Shown here one piece after another: positions 24,161-37,371 of a DNA stretch of 64,000 nucleotides. Position numbers and translations under genes: made by a program. The notes below the pieces were generated by a model that saw only the letters and a list, made by a program, of their open reading frames with translations, did not search any database and was not told the origin of the DNA. Positions within the stretch are counted from its first letter, which is position 1. The number at the start of each line of letters is the position of its first letter. The DNA comes from Sipunculus nudus (taxonomy: Eukaryota; Annelida; Sipuncula; Golfingiida; Sipunculidae): assembly GCA_026874595.1 (NCBI GenBank), contig CM049317.1, positions 23,357,401 through 23,421,400 of the forward strand, in the 5' to 3' direction.

Positions 24161-25195
24161 TAAATCCAATATGGCTGCCAGTCAGAAGATTTTTTAATTC
24201 CTTTTCTTTCAAACTGGGATGACAGTTTATATGTGGTGATAAATATTGGACCAGTCTCACATCCAAGATGAACTCATGGCTGCCATTTAAGGTCATTGGA
24301 GAACAAATCATTCTATAGCTAGTTTCATCAGGAGGGTAAACGTTCATTACTGTTCGTGTGTGTATACGCACGTGTGTGTATTTGTTCACATCGAAACTCA
24401 GCCAATCGTGAACGGAATGAGATTCTGGCGTGGGTCCGGCTCATGATCCGAATCTAGGAAGGACTTCAGGGAATATTCCAAAATGCGCAGGCACATATGT
24501 ATGGTTGTAAATGAGTATATGGGCCGCATATGTGACTGCAAACACTTGTTGATGAACATTTGTACCAATGATCATTGGAATTCGGGCCAGTAAATGAATG
24601 AAACACGAGTTGTGGAGTATCCAACAATTACGGACCGTCCACATGGCACAGGCCTGCATTCGTGAGAATGCATAATTCTAGTTTACTGATTTATTTCACA
24701 GGCCTATATAAATATGTATCTTGTAATGTTACTAAATCCTTACAAATGCATTATCACATGAATGTGTGTGCAACAAACATCTGAATGTCCAGTGAACACC
24801 TCAGTTATATCGCGGGTGTCATTTTATGATTGTTAAATCCATTTTTTTATCAGGGGGTATCCGATCATTCCATTTTGTTTTTCTGTGTGTTTGTGGGTGG
24901 GTGTTTGTTCTCAACATCACTCACGCAATAATGACATTTTCAAGCCATTTCGGGAATGGGCAAAGGATGAATTGATCAGATTGTGGTATTCATCCGGCGT
25001 CTAATCCGGATTCAATGAATACTGACAAATGACCGCTCACTTATGCATGAATGAGCATGGGAATATGTGCCACAAATAAGTGAATGCACAGAAGGTAGCC
25101 TCATGTGCGGTGCATTGTGGCCCGGCCACCTGTACGGGTCAGGTTCGACACCCAACACCTCGGGAGGGAAGAAGTCCACTGAGTTTTTGAAACAC
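24160..25195. other. Intergenic, no gene seen
   Basis: Unique-looking sequence. Open frames at 24144-24389 and 24441-24659 have no recognisable domain or supporting signals. Confidence 0.5.
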
Positions 25196-25500
25196 ATATT
25201 TCTGAAAATGCAGATTTTCTAGCTATTTTGTTTTTCATTGAATTTAGAACTTGATGAACGTCCATAAAAATGGCAGCTATCACTGTTGTCGTTTTTGCCT
25301 TTTTATAATTAAATACATTAATCTTTACAGAGGTATGCAATTTTATACTAAACATGTTTCTGACAGGTGATGTCAAAGCTCGGAGAATATAAGCCGCTAT
25401 GACCTAATTTCAGATTTCCAAGAGATTTTGAATGGTCCTCCATGGGTATTAAGTTTCTAGGTCAAGCAGTTGCCAGTTGTGCCCTTTTAACGGACGACCG
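25195..25500. repeat. Dispersed ~335-bp family fragment
   Basis: Shares GACCTAATTTCAG, CCAAGAGATTTT and TTAACGGACGACCG blocks with the tandem units at 59616-62280. Confidence 0.55.
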
Positions 25501-25739
25501 ACGGACAAAGAGTGATCACTCTAGCTCAGATGACTTTAAGTCAGCTGTGCTCAGTTTCGATGTTTTGGTGGGAGGCTGCCGCATTCACCGTGAATCACAT
25601 GTTGATAATGCCGTTATCTTCATGCAGATGCATGTTCACCATGTATGTTTCTGAGTTTTGGAGCCAAGCCTCTCTCTCTCTCTTTCTCTATCCATAAAAG
25701 AGAGCGAGAAACAGGGTTTTATTCTCACAAATTTCTCTA

Positions 25740-26480
25740 TTTAAAGTATTACTCCTGCCACCCGATAAACAAGGGCTGACCAGACTTTTTAGGATATACT
25801 CTGTACCAACGCAAAACAAGTAAAACAGTTGAGAAAATCGATGTAGTTAAATAGCAAATTCCTAGAAAATAATTTTTTTTTGAGGGGGGGGGGGCGTAAA
25901 AATATAGACTTTTTCCCCTGGTGCAATCGCTCTTCTTGCCCCTCCCATTCCACGCTACCCATGCACACCATGTATAATATTTGGCATGCTTTATTGTCAC
26001 CTAGAGATTCCATTCATTCAACTCTCCACGGGAGGAGTCCTCTCTCAAACAGAACTATCTCACTTTGTGTTGAACAAATTTTTTGTTTGTCTAATAATAG
26101 ATGTTTGCTGCATGTGGGTCACGGTGTTCCTAGTTACATGCACCATGTAACCTATAGTGACTGTGAGTGTTGCAATCTGAGGGGGACACAGAGAGAAGGC
26201 TAACATTATTGATCATGTTACCCATGTTTATTTGCGGGAAAGCAGGAACCGAAGGACAAAATCATCCACTGCGTCCTCACCTGTTGTAGGTAACGTAACC
26301 TTAATACGGGAATGGAACACTATAATACATGTTTACCAGTTATACCTGAAAAAACTGGGTGAATTTTACACTGCTCCAGATAGCGCAATTACAGTTTGAA
26401 TTTTGAGAGGGGGTTGGGGGGGGGGGGGGGTAGGGCCACTTATCTTTCCGTCAAATGTATGCATACAAATACACAGTGAC
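25740..26480. repeat. OTU-module 3' flank, copy B
   Basis: Collinear with 20690-21300, with poly-G tracts at about 25884-25893 and 26407-26431. Lies 3' of the OTU-B pseudogene. Confidence 0.65.
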
Positions 26481-26761
26481 TAATAAAGCGTATTTTGATA
26501 ATGTTAGGCAGGCCTCTGTTGCTTTATACACCTGATGATCTTTCGCACAACTAACCATAGAGCACATGAATACTAATCCAAAGTTATGAAATAACAATTA
26601 GACAATGCAGAGTGTATAATTTTTATGTGTTTATTCATGTATACATACAGTTAAATGTGCACCTTAAAGTTCTCGAATGATGGACACCTAAAGAAATCTT
26701 TATTTCACGGTACTCCATCTGATTTATCTGCAGTCCTTTCATTTCACATAAATTTAATCAT

Positions 26762-27212
26762 TTAAATGTCCTGCAAAGCATCGTAATGTCCACCGCTCGA
26801 TTCAATGTATACCACATGTACAGTTCCCATGGTTACCTGGCCAACCATGTGAACGTCCAAGGTTATTATTCACTTCCTCCGCCTTAAAGAGTCACCAGAA
26901 TGGTGACGTCAATTCTAATGACGTCATACAGCATACTGACTGCCATTAAGCATTCATGACCGGCGTACATCCCTGGCTGTGACAGCAAGGACAGATACTG
27001 ATCCAGACTGTGACCAGGTTTAACTGCTGAAACAGCAGCTGATTGTTTCTTATCATGTCGACAGCCTCTTGCCTCAGTTACAGATGGTTGATTGGTGACC
27101 AAACAGACCGACCAAAACAATCACCATCTCCCAGTCCCGGATGTCTACACCTGCCATAAAAGGCAAGATACGCGTCCTGGTCTGTTAATTCTTTACTGAA
27201 CGAGATGGCCAT
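26762..27212 (-). pseudogene. OTU-domain protease pseudogene, copy B
   Basis: The start (MAISFSKELTDQDAYLA) and the last codons (QDI, stop at 26762-26764) match the intact OTU genes. The catalytic box reads GDGDCFGRS instead of GDGNCLFR. About 15 bp plus adjacent bases after it are deleted, and an in-frame stop follows in the NHL region. Further small insertions break the C-terminal half and the His region reads ALQDI, so the His-Tyr-Asp motif is not in frame. The 5' UTR acceptor (CTATTCCAG) and donor (GAG|GTGGGT near 27631) are still recognisable, but no TATA box is seen upstream. Confidence 0.8.
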
Positions 27213-27440
27213 TCCTTGTATGGATTGACTGGAATAGATGAAGTAAAGGTGTCTAATGAGACTTTGTATTAACCAAAATTTTCATTTAAAAACGATTATA
27301 ATAATTGTTATCAGTATCTTTACATTAAAGGTCTTATTCCAATTTGGCGGAGTTGGAAAAAATGTGTGCCAGTTACCTAAATTAGAGATATTGATAAGCT
27401 TATTTATGTTTAAGTTCGAGAAAGAATCACGCTTCATCAC
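26875..27440. repeat. Near-identical duplication, member 1
   Basis: About 98% identical by eye to 32175-32741, running from the middle of the OTU-B pseudogene through its 5' UTR intron. Roughly ten substitutions were noted. Confidence 0.85.
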
Positions 27441-28436
27441 CGGTTGGAATAAATAAGCCAACTGAAAGTTTGAACCATATATTATGACGACGTCACATTC
27501 TTGGAAGTTCACCTTATGCTTATATTTAAAATGTTTCTCAAATAGATTGAAATAAATGTTTATAAAATAGGTTTTCACTATAATATATGAGCTAAAATCT
27601 GAAATATATATGCGAAATACAAACTTTACCCACCTCAAATTAGAAAACACCTCGATGGAGAGTCAAGCTGTCCTCAATAAACACTTCCGTTACCAATATC
27701 ATTTTTTTGATAATCAAATGTACCCTATATCTTCAATCCTTCATCTTTTAGAACTTAAAAAAAGTTAATTTCCTGTTTTTTTTTAAATATATTTTAAAAT
27801 TACAATATGTGCAATGATATAGAATGTCTGCACTGTTTACATGAAACCTCGATTATGTCACTTTTAAGATTAATTTTCTTTTTACCGTCAATACATTTGT
27901 TAATCGGGAAATGCAGTCGCAAGTAGCTTTTGTAGAGGCACTTAATTCTATTGGATATATCCATTGCACTATGATCATGCTAAGTTTGGGATAATTCTCT
28001 GATATTATGTACAAAAATTTAACACCTCATAATTAGATCCGACAATAATAGCGTTATGTAATTATTTGTCACGTGACTTCTATATACAAGGGAATTCTGG
28101 CTTAATCCTGGTATTTACCTTTGAGATGCGTAAGTTTGCAAACTTAAATTGCATTTTTTTACTTTGCGGAAATACAGACTCAAGGTTGAAAAAAAAATAC
28201 ATTCAATAGTCAGTCCCTTTCCTAATCGAAGTCTATCTCGTCACAAAAGCAGACCTTGCAGGAATAACTTTCGTTTATCCTCTTAGATATACCTATGAAG
28301 GTCCATTATTTGAATTAAAGGATAGGCGTTTTATAGATAACTATTTTCACGCTTACACTTATCCTCGGGCGTGAAGTGAATGAACACAAATTGATCCATG
28401 TGTCTATATGTCAATATCAATATGTGCCAGTGGTTG

Positions 28437-28800
28437 ATAGATAGAAGGAGCGTAGTGGCTGGCGCTGGACTTGCGATCGCAAGGTTGTGAGTTCAAATCC
28501 CATCCAGATCTCCTTCGCTAGAACTGCTGCCTTTACGGCTAGGATACGCCCTCTCCAGCAAGTATTGATTTGGTACTGGTCATGTATGGGCGATCTGTTG
28601 TACAGATTTTGTCTACGAAAGCGTGTGTTCTGGTGCATGCTCCCAAGGAAGCCGAGAAAAGCCAGAGGCCTGTAGACCAGGAAGGCCAACTGTAAAGCCC
28701 GAAGAGTCTCCCTGAATGTTATATCAGCGTGTAAAGTCTGGTGAGACTCCCTGAGAGTGATATCAGACTTAAAACTAACCTTAACCTTTTCATTGATATC
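28437..28800 (+). mobile_element. tRNA-derived SINE (family 3)
   Basis: The head has GCGTAGTGGCTGGCGCTGGA and a B-box-like GAGTTCAAATCCC (about 28490-28502). The body contains CCAAGGAAGCCGAGA and duplicated GACTCCCTGA-AGTG-TATATCAG segments. A fragment of the same family lies at the equivalent place upstream of OTU-D (50535-50690). Confidence 0.7.
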
Positions 28801-29177
28801 ACAACAGCCTTGTAGTTAGATACATTCAAACAAATGTTTAAGGAAGACAGTGATGACACTGTGTAAAAAGAAAATAAATAGTATAACATTGGTAATTGTA
28901 AATAAATGATTTGAATGTTATATTTCATGGCTGTTGACTTGGTGCCATCAGAACTGGTCTAAATAATATTTTTGTGAAATATATTTCTCATGAATTACTA
29001 TTATTATGCAGTTGATATATATCGACCCATCACCTTCCGGTTGCTGGTCGTCTGCTCTAACCATTTAGCTTCAGCAAAACCCTGATCTGTGTTTTTTATA
29101 TGTGCCAGCAGCGTGACGTCTGCCCACTACATGTGTCGGCTAAGCGACTCTGCATGCACCAGTTCGAATTGGTAGCC

Positions 29178-29179
<2 letters not shown>

Positions 29180-29224
<45 letters not shown>
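29180..29224. repeat. (TA)n microsatellite
   Basis: About 22 uninterrupted TA units. Confidence 0.85.
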
Positions 29225-29226
<2 letters not shown>

Positions 29227-29729
29227 CTACTGATCTACTCACATAGTGTTGGTTTCATCCGAAAGAATCCGGAACAGTATAGCGTTAGGCAGTAATGAAT
29301 GGTCATTGTTTTCATCTATCACGTATGTGTATTCTATCAAATATTGTCAGCCCCGATTGTGTCATCAAAGGTCCATGGACGTGTCCTTAAGATTCGTTTC
29401 TGAGCTAAATGCGGGCCCTACAGAAATATTGGGCCATGTAGTTTTCATGAAGTGGATGGGAAGAAAATTCGGTATAAGTATAGTTCAGTCTTTCATGGTT
29501 ATGGAAAAAAGTCGACTATGATAAAGTCAACTTTACAAGTCACTAGGAAAGTGGATACTGTCTACATTTAAATTGTGGCCAGTCAATGAGCATGTCAAAT
29601 AGTTATTACAGCTTGTTTGTGATCAAATTTATTGCAAAACTGAACATTGTTTTTATATTAATTTTTTGTGGTATCTGTTATTACATTTATATAGTATTTT
29701 TTTATAATTTTATTATATATTATATTTAT

Positions 29730-29825
29730 ATCACATTTTTGTGATATATCGTGTGATAAATTTATATCACTTTTTTGTGAAATATTTTGTGATATAATAT
29801 TATATTTATATCATACTAATATATC
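29730..29825. repeat. Cluster of ATATCAC...GTGATAT hairpins
   Basis: TTTATATCAC followed by 4-6 T and GTGATAT or GTGAAATAT occurs in succession, each able to fold on itself, within an AT-rich stretch. Confidence 0.55.
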
Positions 29826-30224
29826 CTATGCTACATTTATATCCTATTTTATGTAAAGAATTTCCCGTTTATAGCACGTAGCAGTGAATCATCCACATAA
29901 AATAAATCATTTATACACGTACATTGTTAATCATATATCCATGTGTTGTAATTAATATGTTTATTGTAAGAGGTCAGCACTCGTCTGATAATAATTTTAC
30001 TGGGACTTGTTACAGATCGAAAATGGAAATCAGTGTGATCTACTCTAACACAATCTAAAAGTAATCTCTGTTTGAAGTTTGTATGACGAATGATTAGTTA
30101 AATACGGCCGCGAGAATAGTTATCGGTTGGATAAAACTGCAAAACAAATGATAACACGTGGTCTGAACCATGCATGTTCGGTTTCGTTAATGTGTCTGAC
30201 CGAATGGATTAGTTCTTCTAAGCT

Positions 30225-30226
<2 letters not shown>

Positions 30227-30300
<74 letters not shown>
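30227..30300. repeat. (TA)n microsatellite
   Basis: TA array with one AAATA interruption. Ile-Tyr open frames on both strands here are spurious. Confidence 0.85.
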
Positions 30301-30301
<1 letters not shown>

Positions 30302-31789
30302 TACCTATACATGGAGTCACACGGGTGCTGCGTATCAATTTGGACGCCCTGTCATTCGTGGGTTCAATGAAGCTTCGGGCCCAGGGCTCTGCGTGAAAAA
30401 AAGTGTTAAAATACATACGGCCTGCTCTATACCGGCATGTAGTTTGTAAGACACAAATATACCTCTGCCTAACAATTTTATATGTCGACACTCACATCCC
30501 GCCCAACAAACTTAAAGATTTGTATTTTACATACTTGCATAAATTAACAGGAGCAGGTTTAAACTGAAAATAAACTGGCGCAGTTAAAACATACACATCA
30601 ACACATGCATGTGTTAAGGCCAGCATGATAGTAAAAACTCTTTTTGGTAACGAGGCATTTCCTGTATCGCGTACAAGTCGTCCTGTAACTTTGCGAGACC
30701 TGATTTTATTCACGCGGTCAGAAAATTAAACAATCATGAAAAGAGATTTACCAATTAATTAAAACGGAATTTTTCTCGCATATGGTAGGTGTTGTTAGAA
30801 AGTTTACTAGAAAGTTAACGATTGGTCGTGTTTTTATTTAAGTGACAGTGTACTTGTAGGTGTTGTCAAATTGACAAAAATAGCTGTATTCTAAATGCAA
30901 GGTGTTAAGGCACGCGTAAAGTACGCTGGTCGTTGACCCTCTGATGCCAGTGGGTCGATATGACGATAAAGTTTCAGCACGTTTCCATTTTAATTTGGGC
31001 CTGACAGCTGAAACATGCAGACATCGGCGGACGATGTAATTTCTTGGTGCAGATTTTCTGTGGGTCAAGGTAACAAAAACTGGTTGATTGATATGGTCAA
31101 AATACTTGTTCATATTCTTTTATTATTTATGAAAGAGATCGATGTATATGAAGGTATTACAGCCGTAGAATCCAAATTATCCTCATTTTTAGACACCTTT
31201 CTGTTGGAGTTGTTTGTCATGGTGTGGATTTTAAATGATTTCACTGAACTGTTATATATTCCAAAATATAACTTATGAATGTCAACTTCAAATGATATCG
31301 CACAATTTTAAGGTGTGGTTAAAAGCAAAGACGACAGGATTAGATTGAAAAATCCAAGATACAAATCACAAGCTAAATACTCTCTGTATAGGGGCATGTT
31401 TTAAAACTACTTATAAGTCAAATAAGTAGTACTGACCGTTTGGCCGATTACATGAATGGATTTCTAAGGTAAAATTGATCATCAACTATCCACTTCTTCC
31501 TAAAAGAATCCTTGATTCCGCGCCCTGATGTACAGGGACTTATGCACAAAGATATCACTATTGGGGGATACTAACAAAGGGTTACTCCTGCAAACCTAGC
31601 CATACAAAAGAGCTAACGGATACAACTGTTATCAGGCTTAGTTGGGAGTAAGTGCCTATAATTTTGAAAATACTGAAAATTAAGTTACAATTTATTTACC
31701 AGATGAGTCCGACCATTTGTAATATGGTCAAAATGTAGGATTTGTTGCATATCATCCTCAAGCTAGATGCCAAATATCGTGATATGGAC

Positions 31790-32040
31790 CGCCATGGGAA
31801 GAACTGACCGAGCTTTTAGGGTAAACTCTCAACCAACGCAAAACAAGCAAAACAGTTTTTTTTTTAAAGTTGCGTTTCTGGCCTAGCTGTATACCTAATT
31901 GCTGGTAAATAATAAGTTAGTCGCGCCGGGGGAAGGGTTGAAAATATGCTCTTGTCCCATGGTGTAATCGTACCCCCTCCCCCCGTTCCCACCCTTATAA
32001 ATTTGAATGGAACATCCATTGTATTTCATCTCAGGCTACA
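31790..32040. repeat. OTU-module 3' flank, copy C (truncated)
   Basis: GAACTGACCGAGCTTTTAGG-TAAACTC and CAACGCAAAACAAGCAAAACAGTT match the flank at 25766 and 20726; the rest is lost. Confidence 0.5.
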
Positions 32041-32174
32041 TGCCTCACGTGAAAAAAACTGTGACTTCATTTCTTAGTTGAGTTTATTTAGTAATATAGG
32101 CAATAATGTTGTAATTTTAGAGGTAAGGGAATTAAATACAATGCAACTCATTTTGCTGAGAACGGTTGGAAATA

Positions 32175-32741
32175 TCCTCCGCCTTAAAGAGTCACCAGAA
32201 TGGTGACGTCAATTCTAATGACGTCATACAGCATACTGACTTCCATTAAGCATTCATGACCGGCGTACATCCCTGGCTGTGACAGCAAGGACAGATACTG
32301 ATCCAGACTGTGACCAGGTTTAACTGCTGAAACAGCAGCTGATTGTTTCTTATCATGTCGACAGCCTCTTGCCTTAGTTACAGATGGTTGATTGGTGACC
32401 AAACAGACCGACCAAGACAATCACAATCTCCCAGTCCCGGATGTCTACACCTGTCATAAAAGGCAAGATAAGCGTCCTGGTCTGTTAATTCTTTACTGAA
32501 CGAGATGGCCATTCCTTGTATGGATTTACTGGAATAGATGAAGTAAAGGTGTCTAATGAGACTTTGTATTAACCAAAATTTTCATTTAAAAACGATTATA
32601 ATAATTGTTATCAGTATCTTTAAATTAAATGACTTATTCCAATTTGGCGGAGTTGGAAAAAAATGTGTGCCAGTTAACTAAATTAGAGATATTGATAAGC
32701 TTATTTATGTTTAAGTTCGAGAAAGAATCACGCTTCATCAC
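32175..32741. repeat. Near-identical duplication, member 2
   Basis: Partner of 26875-27440; similarity ends abruptly at CTTCATCACCGGT. Confidence 0.85.
32177..32512 (-). pseudogene. OTU-domain protease pseudogene, copy C (truncated)
   Basis: Shares the inactivating changes of copy B (altered catalytic box, small deletion, stop) and lacks the C-terminal third. Because it carries the same lesions, it was duplicated from B after B had already decayed, or the two share a decayed parent. Confidence 0.8.
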
Positions 32742-33536
32742 CGGTATTTCATCAACGGTTGGAAATATACTTGTATGAATATATTCAATCTTTTGGGTTT
32801 CAATTATTAATCCCAGCATTACCGCTTCCCCACCCCAGCGTCATCTTGTGGTCCTGAACTGAAGTATATTACTTGTGAGAGAGACGATCATACAAGAACA
32901 ATTTGAATATCCTGAAGAAATAAGGTGGATTATATGAGAAGTATTTATACAAAAAAAATCGAAATATGCTTCAAGATTCCTCCAAATATAAATGAGAAAT
33001 CGCTCGAAGTTTGAGTAATAGATGAAGCAACTGTAAAGCAACTAAAGTATTTTGTGAAAGACAATATTAAGAACCGTTTCTTGGATTTTAATCAATCGTG
33101 AGACAACTCAGGAGCCCAGATATCTTTAGACTATTATATTTTGGAGACATTCTGACTATATACCGTAATAAATATATTCATTTGGGAAAGTATGTTTACG
33201 ACTTGTCAATCAGGACCACGGAAGCCTAGTGACGTCATCACAAGAATTTTTAGCAATTTACACGAGATAATGACGTCATAAATAATAATAAGTCGCATCC
33301 AAAATAAATAATGGCAGTCTGAAACTTTGTTGACGTAGTCTCCTTGTAACACAATAATTAATATTACATAATGTGCATATATACATGCAGTTATGAGCAC
33401 GTATGTATACCAACATAAAAAAGTTAAGGGGTCTTGTTTTTCTGGTCTATTTTTAAATTGTGGTCCAACTGAACAATAAGGAATAGGGCGTAATCCTTTT
33501 TTCATCATACGCAGCACACGCAAAACGCGTAGTTGT
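32741..33536. other. Intergenic, no gene seen
   Basis: Unique AT-rich sequence between the OTU-C relic and the start of block copy B. It contains two TGACGTCAT (CRE-like) words at about 33230 and 33271. Confidence 0.45.
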
Positions 33537-33959
33537 TCAGGTATGAGAAAATGGATCGATCATAGTACGATTCTTAACAAGTGTATTCTGTTAATCAATA
33601 AACATCATTATCGGTATAAGTGATTTAAATATGACTTTCCTGTTGTTGATAAACACTCCAGGAACGTGCATATATATAAATGTTGGCCAATTGTTAACAT
33701 ATACGGAACCTAATGCCTAATCAATTTTATACTTAATTGTCAGGGGTGGATTGGGGGGGGGGGGGGGCCTCCCTTTTTTCAGCTAACCAAAACAATCTGG
33801 GGGAAAAAGACTCATAGTACACCGTCACGCTTCCAGTGAAAAAAAATAACGATCAAGTTTAAAGAACAGTTGCAATGTATGTCTTGCTATATAATGAAGT
33901 TAAGTAACCCTAGGATGCACGATTACAACCTTATTATCCAGAATGTTTCTACACCTTGA

Positions 33960-34008
33960 AGGGCCCGGGGGTGGGGGTGGGGGGGGGGGGGGTTGGGGGG
34001 GGGGTAAA
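33960..34008 (+). repeat. Long interrupted poly-G tract
   Basis: Almost 45 bp of G with a few T or C bases; counterpart of 8568-8597. Confidence 0.85.
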
Positions 34009-34107
34009 CCCTCCCTATCACCTCAAGCCCCTATTCTAAATTCCTGTTTCCGCCACTGGTTGTAATAAATTTGAAATTTTGCACACAGACACGCATTTGC
34101 TCTTTAC

Positions 34108-34109
<2 letters not shown>

Positions 34110-34152
<43 letters not shown>

Positions 34153-34178
34153 TTATTTATTTATTTATTTATTTATTC
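34110..34178. repeat. (TA)n followed by (TTTA)n
   Basis: Counterpart of 8739-8790 with a longer TTTA part. Confidence 0.85.
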
Positions 34179-36087
34179 TTTGGCGCCATTGCTGTTTGCT
34201 TCTGTTCTTGCGCTCGCATGGTGCTGTGCGTAGCCGTCACACCAACCCGGGACTAATGCCCGTGACGCCTCTGTGCTAAAGTAAATTTGGGCACTAGAGT
34301 AGCTGATTGTCCATGCGTCTATCTTCTGTTTATAACAATTAGCTCCGAGTGGGAATATATTGTTAGTTGAATTAAAAAAAAAGTTGGACTACCGTAACCT
34401 GACCACTTTATTAGCCTGCCTGAAACAATACTTTACTATTCCAAATAGTTTCAGATACAACAGGCTTGAAATCAGAGTTTCAATGGGTCGAGCTAAGCGG
34501 CTTTGTGACTTAAAATATATTATTCCTCAATCAGTATGATGTTTGAAAACGCATAATTTAAGTTTATATTGCTATTATTCAGTTGGTGAAGCAGATGACC
34601 TGCCAATGTACGAATCTGCCAATCGTTAAGCTGTAGATCACAGATACATATCTTCGTATAAACGGCTATCTGTGTCTGTTTTCAAATTACTGTTCCAAAT
34701 CTATGGGTGAACAATGCAGATGTCTGTCGGGGAATCTATGCCCACAAACCTATAGGGCAGTGGAATATTGAAACATTTCATCACCTTGAGTATTAGAAAA
34801 AAGTATTAAGGATGATTAGATCTTCATTAGCACATTTAATGTCATTCAACTTGATAATTCCCACCACTCTTATACATGTAAGGCGTCATATGTTCAGCTT
34901 GGACCTCACACAAGTTGTCCTATTACATAGGGTGGTCGTTAAGAGGGGTTTTATTGTACATATAGGCCTAATATTATGTAATGACATTTAATGCAGTCCA
35001 GGGAAAGTAAAATAAATAGTGTAAAGAACAGTACAGTTTATGCTTGTTGCTTATTACCTAAGGATTTTAAATATTTAATAGTACTAGCATACTAACCGTT
35101 AATGTGGAGATACAGGTCCACAGGTACACATCGACTAGATGAAGTAGTTTCTGGTAGATGGCGCTGCGATCGACGTCTCGAGAAATTATGAATAAGGAAT
35201 ATCTGAAAAATGCCCTCTTAAGACACACTTAGGCATCGATCCCCGACACTTCAAGACCGTAAACGGTTTGGTCTTCCAGCAATGTTTTCCTCCATTGATG
35301 ACAGTGTAGATGTCGTATTTGTTTCCGTCCGTTCATGTTTTTTTTTACTACTTTTACCAGAGATCTTTGTTTACAAATGTATTGCACTGAAAAATCTAAA
35401 TCATCGTTATTTTAAGACACATTTCTATTAGTGCTGAATTTATTTCACCACAAATTTAAGTAAAGCACACATGTCAGTATAAAAATACGAATAATTACGC
35501 TAGTTCTACGGACAGGCAGATTCGAAATCATGTTTCAACTTGTGTCACACCAGCATACACATCCAACTGTCTATTACAAAAGTCATTTTGAAATAAGGAT
35601 GCGGTCAATCCAAACACCTTTTTTTATTAACAAATTGATCAAAATTAGGAATTACAAACATACAAATCACAAAATTAACACTTTCGTGTTGCGCTTCAGA
35701 GCTTTATTAAATAAGCACATAAGTAGGACTGACAGGGGCGGATCCGTAAGGGGGACTTTTGGCCTGACGATCCCAGCTTAAACCACATTTATCATTTATC
35801 AGAGAAATATTGATTTCTAAACATATGCATTTTATATTCATGATGACTGTGTACCAGTAAAATTAAAGCCAACGTTGATTTTTATAAGATCTGCTCCCTT
35901 TTGGCTAATAAAACAATATAAAAAAATTAAGAGGACGGCGGCGGAACCCTTACGTCAAATGATCCTTAAATATAACCACTTGACCCCCTCCCCCTGAAAA
36001 AAATCATGGATCCGCCTCTGTTGTAGAAACCAAGTCATGACAACAGGTAGGATGGTGCCTGTCACTTACGATCGGCCTATAAGGTGC

Positions 36088-36089
<2 letters not shown>

Positions 36090-36127
<38 letters not shown>

Positions 36128-36163
36128 AACACATATATATATATATACATATATATATATGCA
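36090..36163. repeat. (TA)n microsatellite
   Basis: Interrupted TA array; counterpart of 10435-10481. Confidence 0.85.
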
Positions 36164-37371
36164 ATGTATATTCACAAGCAAAAGAAGCTGTCTGTATGGG
36201 AAGCCAGGATTCCTGAATACTTTGTTAGGAGAAGTTCCTAGATGATCAGGTTATATAACGTTAAATTGTTTTAATAGTATAGTTATATTTAATATGCCTA
36301 TATCTTCTACATACTATTTAACTGTCGTTTTTCCAGCCAGTAGAAATTGGCCATGACAACAGTCGAACTCATATATGCTAACATACAGAATAATAACCGA
36401 TTTTGAGCCTTTCATTTTTTAAGAATCATATTCCAGCCAGGATCTCACATCACAGACCGGAGGAGGGATATTCAATTTCTATATTTGTTACCGTGTCGGC
36501 CACCAGATGTCGCCGCCTTAAGGGTCGTAGAACACACCGAACAGGAATGCAGTGTGGCTCCCTTGGACGTTATCGAATAATTGCCTTCATAACAAAAGTG
36601 ATCCAATGGTTCACGATTTTCTTATATAATATAAAACTGGTATATCTTGGAAGAGGTTCATAAATCAGGTATAAGATACATATAACCAAGTTCTCTCCGC
36701 ACAGCCATTAACCTAATTGGAACTAGTTTTCTCAAAGGTGTTAATCATAAAATATTATTTTTTTTTTACTTTTGAACTTAGGTGGAAAGTGCACAGATTT
36801 TATAATAAAAGGGTTTTATATTTGTTAAACATAAAAGTATATATGAATTACCACATTTAATGTGAGCACTTATGGGCAATATTCCACAAACCAAAAAAAT
36901 AAGGGAATCTGGTACTGGATTTGCTTTTCAACAATGTTTGAAATATATATTGTTTATACTGACATACACAATCCATGTTTATATCCATGGTTTACATTGA
37001 CATACATTTTCAGTATCAAATATTTCATCATTTTGATGGGAAATTGTTTTCAGTTGGTGCACTATTTACATGTTTAAATATTTTTTTGTATCTTTATTCT
37101 ATATGTCTTGTTTTAATGCAAGACATGTTGGTCAATATATGGCTATAATATATATAAAGCAAATAAGGGTACCCTGCTCAAGATTTGATATTTAATAATG
37201 TTTGAAATATATATATTTATTCCGAAATCCATATTCTACATTTATTTCCATTATTTTGGCATATAGCTATACCTATTCAGTTGCAAAATAACCCATTATT
37301 TTTATATGAAAAATGCTTTCCGTTCGTGCACGAACAAATTACATATTAAAACCCTTTAATTATTTCTATTT

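Larger units (their letters stand above)
28800..31790. other. Intergenic between OTU-B and OTU-C relics
   Basis: No supported gene. It contains a possible inverted tRNA-like SINE at 29025-29170 (weak B box), (TA)n arrays at 29180-29224 and 30227-30300, and a cluster of ATATCAC-T5-GTGATAT hairpins at about 29730-29820. Confidence 0.5.

Noticed and set aside
26884-27120. Small protein shared by 26884-27120 and 32184-32420
   Set aside because: It is a shifted frame through the decayed OTU copies; part of the OTU sequence is visible only after the frame break.
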